DNA of 64,000 bases from Rhyzopertha dominica (lineage: Eukaryota > Arthropoda > Insecta > Coleoptera > Bostrichidae): contig QCXZ01000137.1 in the NCBI GenBank assembly GCA_025024175.1, forward strand, positions 19,034,001 through 19,098,000, read 5' to 3'. Below are positions 1 through 12,616 of the stretch, piece by piece (positions within the stretch are counted from its first letter, which is position 1; every line of letters begins with the position of its first letter). A program made the position numbers and the translations under genes. The notes below the pieces were generated by a model, which saw only the letters and a program-made list of their open reading frames with translations, did no database searches and was not told where the DNA came from.

Positions 1-561
1 ACAGGTTTTGCCAAAGACATTTTTGTTTTCAAAAATATTTTCCGTATGCCGTCGATTCTTCTATTATTTTGTAGAAAAAGTATATCTGTCTTTTTGCAGT
101 AGAAACTAATACTGATTATTTTTTATAAGCTTAATCTGAGCAATGGGAGATTTAAATTTTATATTTCATGTTATACCGTACATTCTCCAATCCTTTTTGC
201 TTAAGGAACACGTTTTTTAAATTAGCCGAATAATTTTAATAACGATAAAACTATTTAATGGCCATGCGGACCTGGCTTTACAAAACATCAACAGTACCAA
301 AAGTCCACAAATTTTACCTTTCTGTAAGTTAATTTCTACTCATAATAAACGTCTATTTATTGTGAAATGTTTTGAATTACATAGTTATTTCCAAGCGGTA
401 TATTTAATTTTTCATAAATATTTATGAGTTGTGAGAGTTAAAGACCTCTCTCGTGGCGATCGCGAAGTCAGCAACTGACCATTAGCATTGTTTCATAGTC
501 ATAGCTTGTAATGAACATAGTGTAATAGATTTTGGCATAACAGTTATTGCATTTTCAATGA

Positions 562-590
562 AGCATTCGTAGATTACTTGATTGATTCAA
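562..590 (+). repeat. Dispersed motif, copy 1 of 3
   Basis: Matches the copies at 902-946 and 2791-2836 around the core CATTCGTAGATNACTTG. This copy diverges after the core, reading ATTGATTCAAGG instead of the TTGATTTAAAAA seen in copies 2 and 3. No terminal repeats were seen. Confidence 0.4.
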
Positions 591-901
591 GGACGGAACC
601 AGTACCAGCGAACGGTAGGTACTTCTGCCGCTGGCCGGCTGAGTCTATGCTAGGTTGGANGAGTGAGATGCTCGTTTCTAGTGGGCTCCTACGTAGTGCA
701 TGTTACAAGAAGCTGAGAATTGGAACGGGGATGTTTTTAGGAGGCTGCTGTTATTGTTCAGTTATTATATATATGATTTCGTCTACGTGTAGCACGATCT
801 TCCTACTTTGAGTATAATAGTCCTCATCGCTTCCTTCAATATGTCCCAAATATTTCAATAGTCAAGCATACACTTCTATTCTTTTTGTGATTATTCCAAT
901 A

Positions 902-946
902 AATCATTAGTAGATCACTTGTTTGTAAATTGAATTTAAAAAAGGG
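902..946 (+). repeat. Dispersed motif, copy 2 of 3
   Basis: Reads ATCATTAGTAGATCACTTG, then TTTGTAAATTGAATTTAAAA. The A-rich end, shared with copy 3, would suit the 3' end of a retroposed sequence, but no body is recognised. Confidence 0.4.
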
Positions 947-2790
947 TTTTTACGCACGCAATACTTTATGCACATGTATTTGGTACAATTGTTGATCGCT
1001 AGGATGTCCAGCGTCGATGTTAGGTATTTCTGTTGTGCTCTAATGTGTTTTGATGATTATATGCTTCGGAGCTTGTTGCTTTGTTTAGTATTTCGTGTTC
1101 ACTAGTACTCCCAGTTGTGTTTTTTTAGATTATTGGTTTCTATCAGGATAAAGTTAAGGTTGTTTTCATACCTACCAGTTACTTTGTGACTAACGTTTGC
1201 ACAAGCGCCACCTACATGTACGTGTTCGATATGTAGATTTTTCGGCGAAGTCCAGCGGGCGCGGGGCAAAATCCGAATCCATTCTTTGCAACTTGCAAAT
1301 CTCCTGAGGACAACCAGGAGGCCTCTTCGAGAAAATGATTATGATGGCCATTCTATATCGTACATAGTATTAATGTACTTGTAAGTACAAGAAATTTTCT
1401 TTTATTTGCTCATGCCAAACTCTTATAAATCTACTAGTTCTAGAGCAGAAAATTATAACGATTTGGAGCTTACAAAAATGGAGAACAAAAAATTTACATA
1501 GACATATAGCTAGTTAAATGCGAACTCATCGATAGAATGGCTTCAATTATATTTATTTCAGGTAATTTGGAATCTAACTTGGATAACACTACGATCAAGC
1601 AATAGTCGACCTAGAAAGCCATCAAAAAGAAATTATACTAGAATTAAATAAGGAAATTTTTCATTTAAAAATATTATCAAAAATTTTAATGTAACCGTTG
1701 GCTGAATAAAGAGCAATCAGCAAAGCATAAGTTTAAACGCCGTATGACTTTAATGATCACTTATTAAAAAAGAAATATATTAAGTAGATCAAATTTGACA
1801 TCAAATTGCTAGATTGAAAACCATAAATAGCAGTACGCAAAAATGAATGAGCTCAAATATATTTCGCACACAGTTGAAAAATATTATTCAGTAGATCATT
1901 AATTTAATATTTTCTTATGAAACGAACAACTCTTAGTACGACACAAGGATTATATTCTTAACTCATTTTCCAATTATGTATACAAAATTATTTATCACTA
2001 TCATTTACCTATACCTATATTCTATTCGTAATAAATATTTAACAATAGTCATTCCTTCTGATACTTATTTCATAATGAACGAAAATTTCTATGAATATAT
2101 GGCAGTGCTTTGTATCGATATATAAGTACTCGAATCGTTTCAGTTACTACTGCCTGTCCAATGACCTCATCCACAGTTGAAGGGAGAAGATTGTATGTTA
2201 CAATAATTATTGCAGTTGTGCACTAAGAGTCCAAATTATCGCCTGACCAAATTAGAACAAAACAACAAATTATCGAAGCGCACTACATCCTAGTATTTGC
2301 TGATGCTACGAAATTCCGAACGACCCGTAGAGGATCCCACTTCTTGGCCTTAAAATGAACTTTTCTAGAAGTTACTTTGAGATGTCTGTCATTATCCTGT
2401 CAGAAATAAAAGAATCCGAAGCAGTAAAATCAGACGACCTGAAGAAGAAGTTTCTTTAGACAAAATCCACGAATCTTAGAGGACCAGTGGAGCCATCGCA
2501 CCGATAGAAACTAAATTCAGAGAAGATAGCTTGAATTTTCACTATACCGATTTATATAATCCAAATATTGTTAGCTTATATTTCAGTTTGAACAAAATGA
2601 ATGCCAGAGCCAAACCACTGTGACAGCCTAAGGCGGTTCAGCCTAAGACGACAGTATGCTTAAATTTGACAATGGAGAAGTGTTAACCGCGAAGCCAACA
2701 CCCGGCCACGTGGTAGTATATTAGGTTTCATTGCGTGTAGTGAAGATTGTGTAGAAGATTAGGCTTGGCATGTTATTGAACTAAGTAGTA

Positions 2791-2836
2791 AAACATTCGT
2801 AGATAACTTGTTTAGAAATTGATTTAAAAAAAACAA
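2791..2836 (+). repeat. Dispersed motif, copy 3 of 3
   Basis: Reads ACATTCGTAGATAACTTG, then TTTAGAAATTGATTTAAAAA. It is the closest match to copy 2. All three copies lie in the same orientation within 2.3 kb. Confidence 0.4.
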
Positions 2837-3399
2837 TACAGAAATTGCCTTATGATATCTTCTTGAAGAAATTATCAAATCTTATTCACAAACACAATAC
2901 ATTAAAATGCAGTTTGTAGTTTGGTCATTCAGTAGAAAGTGTTAGCGTTAGACACTACTGTTGAGTGTCGCTTTATTAGTTCTCAGAAGCCTAACTAAGT
3001 TAAAATATACAGCGTATACAGGCCTTATTTCAGTATGAGGGTGATTAAAATTTCAGCCTCTGACCATGACGAGTATTGGAAAAATAATTAATAATGTGTC
3101 TAACGACTGCGAAAAAATGAGGTGTTATACAATTCCTAAAGTGTTCTCTGTATTGCATGCATTTCAAATAAAAGAAGTTGACTCGCGTCATTTCCACTTC
3201 AGCCACCTTGTCCACTCAAGTGAAAGTTTAATCAGCAGAAGTGGCATTGAATTCACTACTCGAGAAGTTATCAGCGCGTTTTTGGCAGAATCTACGGCTT
3301 TACAAATTAAATAAGATATTAAATGCCGACAAAATGAGTGCTGATAACAGCGTTAATCAGCTGGACTATCTGAAGGTGCAGGTCTAGACTCTTTGATTG

Positions 3400-6300
3400 A
3401 TGCCTTCTGGGCTGTCAGTCGGTCAAATATACATCAGTGGATTATTTGTCAACTCGTCGATTCTATTAGAAAAAAGCCGACATCGAACTGCTGCGTGTAA
3501 ATCCCTAGCGTATTTCCTCACAAGTTTGCCGAGGAGTGTAAACATCGGTTGTAGAACTTTCTTCTTGAGGCGGTAGCTTTTTAAATACACATGTTCAAAC
3601 CTTATTTAAATGTGATATCTAATAATCTATAGCTGTGTATTTATAGCTAGTTCTTTAATCAGTCGGCTAATGGGACCATCTCGCACGGAACATTAAAATA
3701 TTCGCATGCATTATTGAAAAAAAAATAAGAAATTTCCTACAATTTGTGTCTTACAAAAACATTCTTTAGATACAAGTTTCCTTGGTTTTTTCTAAACTAC
3801 ACTATTCCAGACGCATCAATAGCTCAAAATGATTTATAATTAAATGTTATGAGGACATGGAAAGTAGGTTTTCTCCAACGCATACTATAAAATGATATTT
3901 GATGGTAAATTTTAAGCCTTTCTGGTTTCTGGATTAAACTTGAAAGCGTTAGATTTCGAAAGTATATTCCTATTACTTCGCCGTAAATATAGTTTTTTTG
4001 CTATATTTATCTACATCTAGTGGTAGATGAAGCGTGTACATTGGCTGTATCTCAAAATTGGTTTATTGTAGAGGTGCGCGAAAGAAAATAGTGACTAGTT
4101 TGACTTTCAGGAGTTTTGAAACAATAGTTTCGAGTTCATAAGTCCACCGCAAGACGGCAAAAAGCGATTGCTTCTACAGTTTTACATAATTTTTGTTTAA
4201 GCTATTATAATGTAGTTGCTTTGGTGGAGAAGTGTGAAGGCACACATGTACCTTGAGAAAAATCATTATAAAACTCTACTGGATCAGTCAATTTTGATCA
4301 GCTCTAGCTCATTGAGCAGGCAATTTTCAGCTCAATTCGCTGGCACTTTCGGAATTATGTTTATTTTGCAGTATAAAACCTGAAAAATATTTGAACGGTT
4401 TTTTATGTATATTAAAAAATTGTAAATTCAATGTTTTGGTTTTGGTTTGGTAACTGTATACCTATGAAAACGTATTTTATTATCAACTCTTCAATAATAT
4501 ATTTAACCACATACATTTTTTCTCAATTCTTGGATATATAGGCCTGAAATTTTTGTTTGCTTCCCAATGCCTTCTTGTAATTTGATGTACCTTTCTGAAA
4601 ATTTACGTAGTAACTGCAAGTAGTTGGTTAGTTTTACCTGTATATTGACGTTATTTCCTCTTCAATAATCATAATATTTCTAACAGATCACAAACTATCT
4701 CCAAGAATAGAAGAATAGAGTTTTTATTTAAGGGATGTAATAGGTACTTGTAAAAAGGCAATAGATGCAACTTTTCGCTATGTATTTATTTTTCTTTGTT
4801 TGAATTTATTAGCGACGTTTACTCGGTGTAGACTTGGTTAAATACGAGTATATAATCATTTCCCCATCCGTTAGGCTTGGGCATTAAACCGTAGATTGTG
4901 ATCCATACCTATATTTCTAAATGCTAAAAATCACCGTTTTCAGATCCTCCAGTTTCTGTATCCTTGCGAAAATATCAGCTCTTCTATTACACCGTAATAA
5001 AACTACTTCTGCAGCGATTCATCTCAAGGATCACTTAAGAAAATTAAGCCGGGGAGTCCTTAAATTTCCCCACTGTTCACATGAATTGCTCCTAAAATAA
5101 AAGCCGATAGTTAATTAGAACGCTTAACGACCGTCTTTATACTCATGCACTAAGTAAATTAGCGCGATCACGTCCGCGAGCGTTTACTGCTGGAAAAGCT
5201 TGTGAAAGGAAGGATGTTGTTCCTCTGTTAATCCTAAACAAATTTGTAAACAATTCTGTTTAAATGCGCATGTACAGATATACAGACAATATTATTTTTT
5301 ATTTTTTCTACACCCTTACATAAAAACGCCGCTGTCATTCACTTTTTAACAGATTTTTTTTCAAACATCTCTTTTATTAAATGTTCTAAAAACAGATCTG
5401 GGTGCAATTCTCCATGATGTTCTTAATATAGGATTTACAAATATTTGACGAAATTAAAATTTTCTTTCAGTACTACTAGTACAGATCAAAAAAGTTAAGA
5501 TTTGGTTTCCTCTTAAGTTTTCTGGTGAAGTATCAGGTAGTTTATCTAAATTACTTTCTCCTTATGGATAATATGTTGTTTTTTGTCAGTGTATTTTTCC
5601 TTTTTTCCGTAATAAAGACATACTTTCAGTTCTTAATCATTCAGGTTTTTATAGTTTTTCTTGCAATGATTGCAATTCTGTTTATATTGGACAAATGGGC
5701 AGACCTTTTTTAATAAGAGGTAAGGAGCGTTTAAAACAATTTGAACACTATAAAAATACAGATATTGCAACAATAAATTTTTCGTTAGCCAACCATTTAT
5801 TGGTAAATAAGCACACTGTTACGCTAAATAACTTGAATTCTCGACATATTTTCAATAAATCATCAAAATTAAGTTATTTGAAATTTTAGGAATGTATATC
5901 CTTATTAGTAGACTATTTTTTTATTGTAAATGATTTTTATTATTTGAATTGTCCAGTACTACATTATTTATTTGATCTATAATAATATTACGTTGCGCTG
6001 CCTTTGGTTTGAAAGAAAGTTTGACTGCTTCTATATTTTTGAGAAAGTAAAAAATACTTGTAATACTTCCATTTATTTATTGGCCAGAAGCGCTTTATCA
6101 TGTTGTTCATAAAGTGGATATAACTTTGAGAACATTTTTTAAAGAAGGCTACTAATTATAACACGCCCACTTTGAGTAATGTATCAGTTTTAAATTATAT
6201 TTTGTTTATAACTATGTTTTTTATTGTTTTTCTAAAATAATAATTTTTTCAAATAAATCTTAAATTGTTCCCAACTAATTTGCAACTTTTTTTTGTCCGC

Positions 6301-6480
6301 AATTTTAGAAGGTTCATATTGTCAATTTCGGTGTCTCCTCCAGCTGCATCTTCGTGAAGGACTGTAACTTTTTTGTGTTTTGCATTTGTTATGTGGATAC
6401 CTTTAAAGTTCCAAGTATACAATAAGTACAAAATTCGCAGAGCTTTTTTTCATCAGTAATAATTCAAACAAAAAAAACCT
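3400..6480. other. AT-rich DNA, nothing recognised
   Basis: Short frames at 5525-5713, 5695-5889 and 6249-6431 are low-complexity and rich in Phe, Ile and Leu, as random AT-rich DNA gives. No splice-bounded exon, transposon terminus or RNA gene was found. Confidence 0.6.
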
Positions 6481-6960
6481 AGTAGCAGAGGATGCAAATG
6501 AGCCCCTCGTAGTTTACATCCGCCATTTGCCCCCACTTTTATATCTGTTTCATTTCCGTTTTATGTGTCTTATTTATCCACCCTTGCTCACGTCACTTCC
6601 AGTATTTTACAATCTAATCATGGGGAACGCACTGAGGTAATCCGACGTTATTTCTCTTGGTGTGTTTCCGGTGGCCCAGGTTAGGCTTCGACCTGGCGGT
6701 CCCCTGCCGCCCCCCATCAACCCCTTGGGCGGCTGTGCGGCCGCCGCCACCCCTCCCAAACATTCGGATCGGAATATAAAATAAACTAACACTCCTCCCC
6801 CCTTCGCGCCCCTTATATATATATATTTCGTTTTGTTTTGCAGTAGGATCCACTGTTTTCTTCGGCGTTATTTTCGGATTCATGGGGGAAAATTATATAC
6901 GTCGGTCGATTCGAGGCAATTCTAAAATTGGCCGCGTCCCTTTTTTGCTGAAATTTCATT
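6480..6960. promoter_or_regulatory. GC-rich island, candidate conserved non-coding element
   Basis: A sharp rise in GC content stands out from the AT-rich surroundings, with C-rich runs such as CCGCCCCCCATCAACCCC and GCGGCCGCCGCCACCCC. Frames across it (6607-6883, minus) give low-complexity Gly/Arg/Ala-rich peptides and overlap one another, so I do not read it as coding. A short TA run lies at about 6815-6825. It could be an enhancer, an unannotated promoter or a 5' UTR. Confidence 0.3.
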
Positions 6961-9300
6961 CTGGAGCGTAATCCAATAAATTTTGAAGTGTAAGTGTAGG
7001 TAGATAGGATATCACAGAAAGCTTTTCTTTTCTTAAGTTACATAATAAATACAAGATATTATAAATAAAAATATGAATAGAAGTGACAATTTTTTGTACA
7101 GATTTGTTTTTTACATCTTTAATGAGTTAGATATCACCCATTTATGGCTACAATTAAGAATAGGCCCATCAAAAATTTATTTAAANAATACTGTGACTAA
7201 ATTACGCTTAAATAAGTAAGCTGATGACTAAGTATAAAAAATGCATGTTTTTTTTTTCCTGTATAAATTTGCACCTTGATTTCTCTTTATCAAATTTATC
7301 AATTATCTGATCCAAATTTATTTAGTTCAAAATTTTTTGTTTTGTGAAATAAATATATAAAGAGGAAATAGTATGGACCGAAATAAACAAAGAGTTCCGC
7401 AAAGTAACAACGGTTTCGGAGACAAGGAAGTTTATTTTTTTTTACCTACCTTCTTATTTTGCTGATGTTTTATAAAATAAACATTAAGTATTCGACTGTT
7501 GTCAGCACACAAGTCTTCATTTGCAATGACTGGTTACCCTAATGCGGCATTAACCGACATGCATTTCATGTATGGTCGTGCTAGTGGCATTTCCAGCGAA
7601 GTGCGAATGTTTTTATGATTAAGCTTATACAAATCACTGAATCCTTCACATCGTAGTTTGGAAGAATTCACCAAAGATTGCGCGATACCCGTTTATTGAG
7701 CAAACGACCCTAATTATCCAGAAGATCAAGAGCAAAAAAAGAAATTCTAAAAATCTGGACATTAGACACGTTTTTAATTAACCATTTGGATGTTTATTGC
7801 AGGCGCTGCTTACCTGTAGTAAACTGCAGAGCACAATGGCTGACCATACTGTTCAATCGTTCTTCTTGTACTACGTGACTGCGAAAGTGATATTAGTTTT
7901 TAAGCCCATAATACCTCATAACATTATATTAAAAATTGTATATTTTTTATTTCCACGATGGTTTGTAATTTACTAGAAACTGAATTTGTATACTAAAATA
8001 TAGGTACGGAGTAATAAAAAACATTCCGACGACTGGTGATATATTTCTTTCAAATGTTGTTGAGATGCTGCAGTTTAATTTAAGACAACACTTTCAAAAT
8101 CACGTTAGAAAGTAGTCCTTAAATAGTTTTTAAAGCGATATAAGACTGAAAAGGATCTTTCACCTTTTTTATTTTAAAATTTTCTTGCCAACTGGTTAAT
8201 TAATTTTGTCAGTTTCGTTCTTTATATCACAAAGTGCAACGATAGCTGATAATACTAGGTTATTATAGGCATCAAAAACTGCTTCTATTAACTGTCCTTG
8301 ATTCTTTTCGTTTTGTGGCACAGTATAAATCGTTTTCTCGGTGCAATTCGGAATATTGCAATTGTTCGGCATGATTATTTATGCATTCTTCAATTATGCT
8401 TGTAAATATGTGCGCATGAGAATTATATATGCATACATTGCATATATTCTCCCTACCGAAGTAGATACCTATTTTCTTACTCAGGGCTCTCTATACACAT
8501 AAGCTACTTCTACAGCTAAATGCTATAGGCCATAATACCTATCGGCGCCGCTAATGTTATTGCGTGTAGCCAGTAATTGACGGAATGTACCCTAAAACAA
8601 AAGATCGTTTGTGTCCACGTCAAAAACGTGATATATGTAATTTGTCGTAAAGATTCTTTAGCTTTTTTGAGAATTTTTCTATTCAGGTGGTACTGTTTGG
8701 TCAAAAAAAAGAATAAAACATATAAAATTATTAATTTTCATATAAATAATTAAAAAATTGCATCTTCCACTCTTTCCTCTGTCTGTAGCTTTTTTAACTA
8801 AAGGCCCGGAGCTCAGGGCAATTCTGCATTCATAATAGAAATACATCTTTACTTATATAAGGCTCTATGATAGTCATTGTTGATGCTTTATACAAAAGTT
8901 ACTTATTGAGAACAAAATATAATAAAATAATTTCCAATTCCCGATCAAAATATTTTTTACAGTAATTTTATGAGCAATCGGCATCGCCGAATTTCCTTTT
9001 GCTTTGTTGGAGAAATGTCATTGCTTTCGCAATTATCAGCATTCTCAAGAATTACTTGTAGTACAGTGCGCCTGTACCTATTTTGACTGGATGCTTCTAA
9101 CTTAGTAGCAGTCACGCTACTGGCGTGGGTAGCAGCTTAGTGAAGAACAATCAAATGTTTAATACGAAACTTAAAATAATAAATACAAATTTAAATATCA
9201 TGCTTAAAAAAGTGAGTAATAAGTATGTGTTCAATTTAACCAGCAAATTTATAATATCATTGCAATAAAGAGTTGTTGCAATTTATCAAAGAATTTTCCT
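6960..9300. other. AT-rich DNA, nothing recognised
   Basis: No gene or element terminus was found. One N is at 7186. The minus frame at 8516-8704 has no recognised motif and is probably chance. Confidence 0.55.
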
Positions 9301-9309
9301 TTAACTTTC

Positions 9310-9550
9310 AAAAGCATAAGTAATTCATTCTTTTGTATGCTCCCGAATGGTGGTTTCTTATGAACCAATTGCCTAACTTGGCCTCACAAAAAGAAGTCAA
9401 GTTTCGTTGAATCTGGAGATCGCGCTGAGCACGGTGTAGGACCTCACCTTCCAATCCACTTGTTTAGAAATTTTGCATTCAAGTGTTCCCTTGCGTTTTT
9501 CCGGTAATGCGAGGATGCCCAGTGATGGAAATACATGTGCTGTCTAAATC
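9310..9550 (-). pseudogene. Mariner-like (DUF4817-type insect) transposase remnant
   Basis: On the minus strand, starting near 9550 and running down, one frame reads HMYFHHWASSHYRKNARE, then HLNAKFLNKWIGR, a stop, GPTPCSARSPDSTKLDFFL, a stop, and GQVRQLVHKKPPFGSIQKN. This follows the layout of insect mariner-like transposases: FQQDGAPAHY, then FPNRWIGRGGP, then SPDLTPLDFFLWG, then a Lys-Pro-Pro stretch. The aspartate expected after FFQQ is lost (HHW), and at least two stops interrupt the frame. No terminal repeats were found. It is a dead C-terminal fragment, identified by motif order only. Confidence 0.75.
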
Positions 9551-10860
9551 GTGTTGCGGAAACTATTAGCAGGGATTCCTGTTGAAATTTATACAAAAAA
9601 AAAAATTATGTGTTTGCGTAGGGCCCATTCTGAAAGCTGTGCATTCTATTGTGCGACTTAATTTTGTGCAGTATTCTTGACGTAGAAGTTAGGCTTATTT
9701 GTAATTCTTTCAAACTCGCAAATGCTGTTAAATTTGGATGTCATAAACGAAGGGTCTAAATCTGGATATACAACAGATTGACACTTATAAGCTACACAAG
9801 CGTCCAACTGAGTGCACCGTTAAGATTGACATCCGTCCGATGTAAACACGCTCTGAAGAAGTAGCCATGTCAGCAAATTGCAAACCTAACACTGCAACAA
9901 GATATTTTAATTTAGGTACTTCGAGCAAAACCGGTATGTACATTTTAATGGCTCATATGTTGGTGTATGTAATAAGTAGCACCCTGATGTATAAAATATC
10001 AGAAGTTCAGAAGCAAAATCTGTAAAAAATGAATCTTGTCGACTTTTGATTCATATGCTAAAGTTCGTAAATTCGTTGCTCGTGTATAGTAGGAGGAACT
10101 CGACAAAGAGTTATAGGGGCCAACAGATAATATTAAGATTTATTTTGTGTATTACCCTGTAATTGTCCGACCTATATATTTAATAGGTCTTTATTTGTTG
10201 CATAACATGTTACAAACGAAATAGAATAATCCTACAATCAGCCGATAGCAAAAAATTGGCGCAGGTGCAGCAAGTCCTGTTTTTCAACTCAGGCCTTAAA
10301 AATACATCATTCACTTCAGTGGGGCAGCACGCCACAGAAAAATTACTACAACAAATAGCCTTTTATTGTTTTTATATTACTTACAAAAAAAAGAAAGTAC
10401 CTACATACTATACAAAAAGTCAAACCGGATTATTCAAATTTACCAAAGATTGATATAAGGAACGCAATATTTATTTTTCATCATTGTTCAGCCAGCAAAA
10501 GTCTTTTTAGTGCAACTTTGAAAGCTTTAATTTTATTTATTAGCATTATGTGTTTAGGTATACTATTATACTAGGGCTACGTTATACACAAAAGATCTCT
10601 GAAATGTAGTAGTACGGTGTTATGCTATTGTAATAAACAAATTCCTTCTAACATTGATGTTGTGCACGTAAGTCCTCAACCTTATTATATTGTAGAGATA
10701 TATTCGCTTATGAGAGTTTATAATAACATTATGGTATAAGACAGCTAAATAATAGCAAAATAATTTGAATAACTCGTGGAAAATCGATAAACACTTTTGA
10801 AGCTCAAAAAGCAAATGCCTATGCAAGCTAAAACTTTTTGTTCTAACAAATTATGCAAAA
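9551..10860. other. AT-rich DNA, no supported gene
   Basis: The short frames at 10256-10453 (+) and 10620-10826 (-) show no recognisable motif. The sequence just right of the transposase remnant may be more of the same dead element, but I cannot define its border. Confidence 0.5.
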
Positions 10861-10889
10861 GAAACCTATGATCACTACATATTATAAAA

Positions 10890-11030
10890 TAAAGTCCACC
10901 GCCGCTTCTGTCTGTGTGTCCGCGATAAACTCAAAAACTACTGAACTGATTTTCTTGTGGTTTTCACCAATACATAGAGTGATTCACGAGGAAGGTTTAG
11001 GTCATGGTTTTGTGTAAATTAGTTGTAATA
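10890..11030. repeat. Fragment of a dispersed arthropod repeat
   Basis: The stretch with TCTGTCTGTGTGTCCGCGA, CTCAAAAACTACTGAACTGA and CACCAATACATAGAGTGA resembles a repeat I remember as common in insect genomes. The call comes from memory of the motif, since no second copy in this window confirms it. No terminal repeats were seen. Confidence 0.35.
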
Positions 11031-11329
11031 TAATCTAAAACGCTGTATAATCCCTTTGAAATAATATAGCAAAACGATGATGAGATATTCCTCTTTTATT
11101 ATTTTATTTATTTTAAGGATAACTTACTATACCCATTCTACCTTCTAAAAATGTGGTCACATACAATGCGGTAATTGGGAAGCTATTTAGACAGATACAG
11201 TATGAATCCTGACCATCTTAAATACGTTGGTTACCTTAAGCATTTCATGCACTTTATTATAATCTTTTACAACATACAATTTAAATTAATATCTTAGGAG
11301 TTATCTCAAAAAATTAACGCGCGCGGAAA

Positions 11330-11500
11330 TAAATTGAAGTGCTCTTCACACACCTATGACGGGACTCCCTTGATGCGATCACCCCCGCGCCCCTCTGTGC
11401 CCCCGCTGTCACCCACTGTTTCTATATAAACCGAGCGACAACGCAAGCGTGCTGCTATATAAACACACTTTTCAAGCGAATGGAGGTGATGACTGGAAGG
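11330..11500 (+). promoter_or_regulatory. GC-rich island with two TATA boxes, promoter-like
   Basis: A C-rich stretch (about 11380-11420) is followed by two identical TATATAAA octamers at 11423-11430 and 11456-11463, 33 bp apart. A short ATG frame starts at 11480 and runs into AAG|GTATTT, a possible splice donor, at about 11501. This would suit a TATA-type insect promoter with a tiny first exon, or the promoter of a retroelement. No downstream exon is identified, so it is a candidate only. Confidence 0.3.
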
Positions 11501-12608
11501 TATTTGTTGTAGGAATAATATGCTCTACTACCCGTACAAAGCCAGGGTGGGTCGCTACTATAACATTAAGTAACAAAACTACGGAAAATGATAGTGGACA
11601 TTCGTTTAACTATCCAGTTATAATCAGCTGACTAGAGTAATTCTTCGTCTCTAACAAAAACAAAAAAAAAGTTCTTGTTCGATAAATTGTAAAAAAATGC
11701 ACAAGTAACTGTATTAAAACTTCATGGTTTATGTTACAGGAAAGGTATGCAAGAAACTATAAATATGTAAATATATAAGAGTAGGTGTACGTTGAAAACT
11801 ATTCAACACGGAGCTTAAAGTAAACAAAATAGCCAGTCAGATGACAATCTGCTTCAATTTGCTACCATGTTCTGAAATATATAATCTGGGTGGTTGTAAT
11901 GCCAAGGCAAATGCAACAGATGCCGGAGCATTAGCCAATTAATCCCCTAAATATAGCAGTAATTTGTAATTTATTAACAGCAGCATGTTGTACAACATAT
12001 GGATTTACTTTTGGGCTTAGTTCTTCGATGACTTTATATATACATTAATAAACTTTATGTTTATAATTAAGTGTTCTCCGAAAATGCCTCCATGTTTATT
12101 GCCTTTTAATGTTAATATTTTTGTAGTATTCGAATTATTATAAAGAGTGTAGTAAAACATGAAAATCCATATTTAGTGAACGTATTTGCACTAATATCTG
12201 CCTTTACGGATATTTTACATATATTATTAGAATTAATATTTTTAGTAACATATATCGAGGAGATTTCAACGCATAAAGAGTACTTATTCGGTAGCAAACG
12301 ATAACGGTACCAAACATCATTCACAATGGCGGTACAGAGATAAGTTCAGCGCCTGATAAACTGTTCCAGTTTAAAAGCCATAAAAGCTTCGAAAATGGCG
12401 ATAATTTATTATCTGATACGCATCAAATATGTTTTAATGTTGATTTTTTAATTTGTCCTTACTCATGACGAATACATATCAAATTACAAATCTACAAGGA
12501 AAGTACGAGTGGTTAAGCCTAACAAGAAAGCCTTTGTAAAAAGTAGACAACTAACTATAAAGCTAGGAATAGAAAAAATTGATTAGGCGCACATTATGAA
12601 TATTAAGC
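11500..12608. other. AT-rich DNA, no supported gene
   Basis: The short frames at 11449-11631 (+) and 12112-12324 (-) have no recognised motif. No element termini were found. Confidence 0.55.
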
Positions 12609-12616
12609 ATTTAAAT

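Larger units (their letters stand above)
1..3400. other. AT-rich intergenic or intronic DNA, no supported gene
   Basis: No coding exon, RNA gene or terminal-inverted-repeat element is visible. The frames at 578-811 and 3066-3314 are short, have no recognisable motif, and sit at the length expected by chance. The only internal structure is a ~45 bp motif present three times, annotated separately. One N is at position 659-660. Confidence 0.6.

Noticed and set aside
3066..3314. 82-residue plus-strand frame
   Set aside because: Length is within chance for this composition; no motif, splice sites or homology was recognised.
6607..6883. Gly/Arg-rich minus-strand frames
   Set aside because: Two phases are open at once across a C-rich island, as expected from composition.
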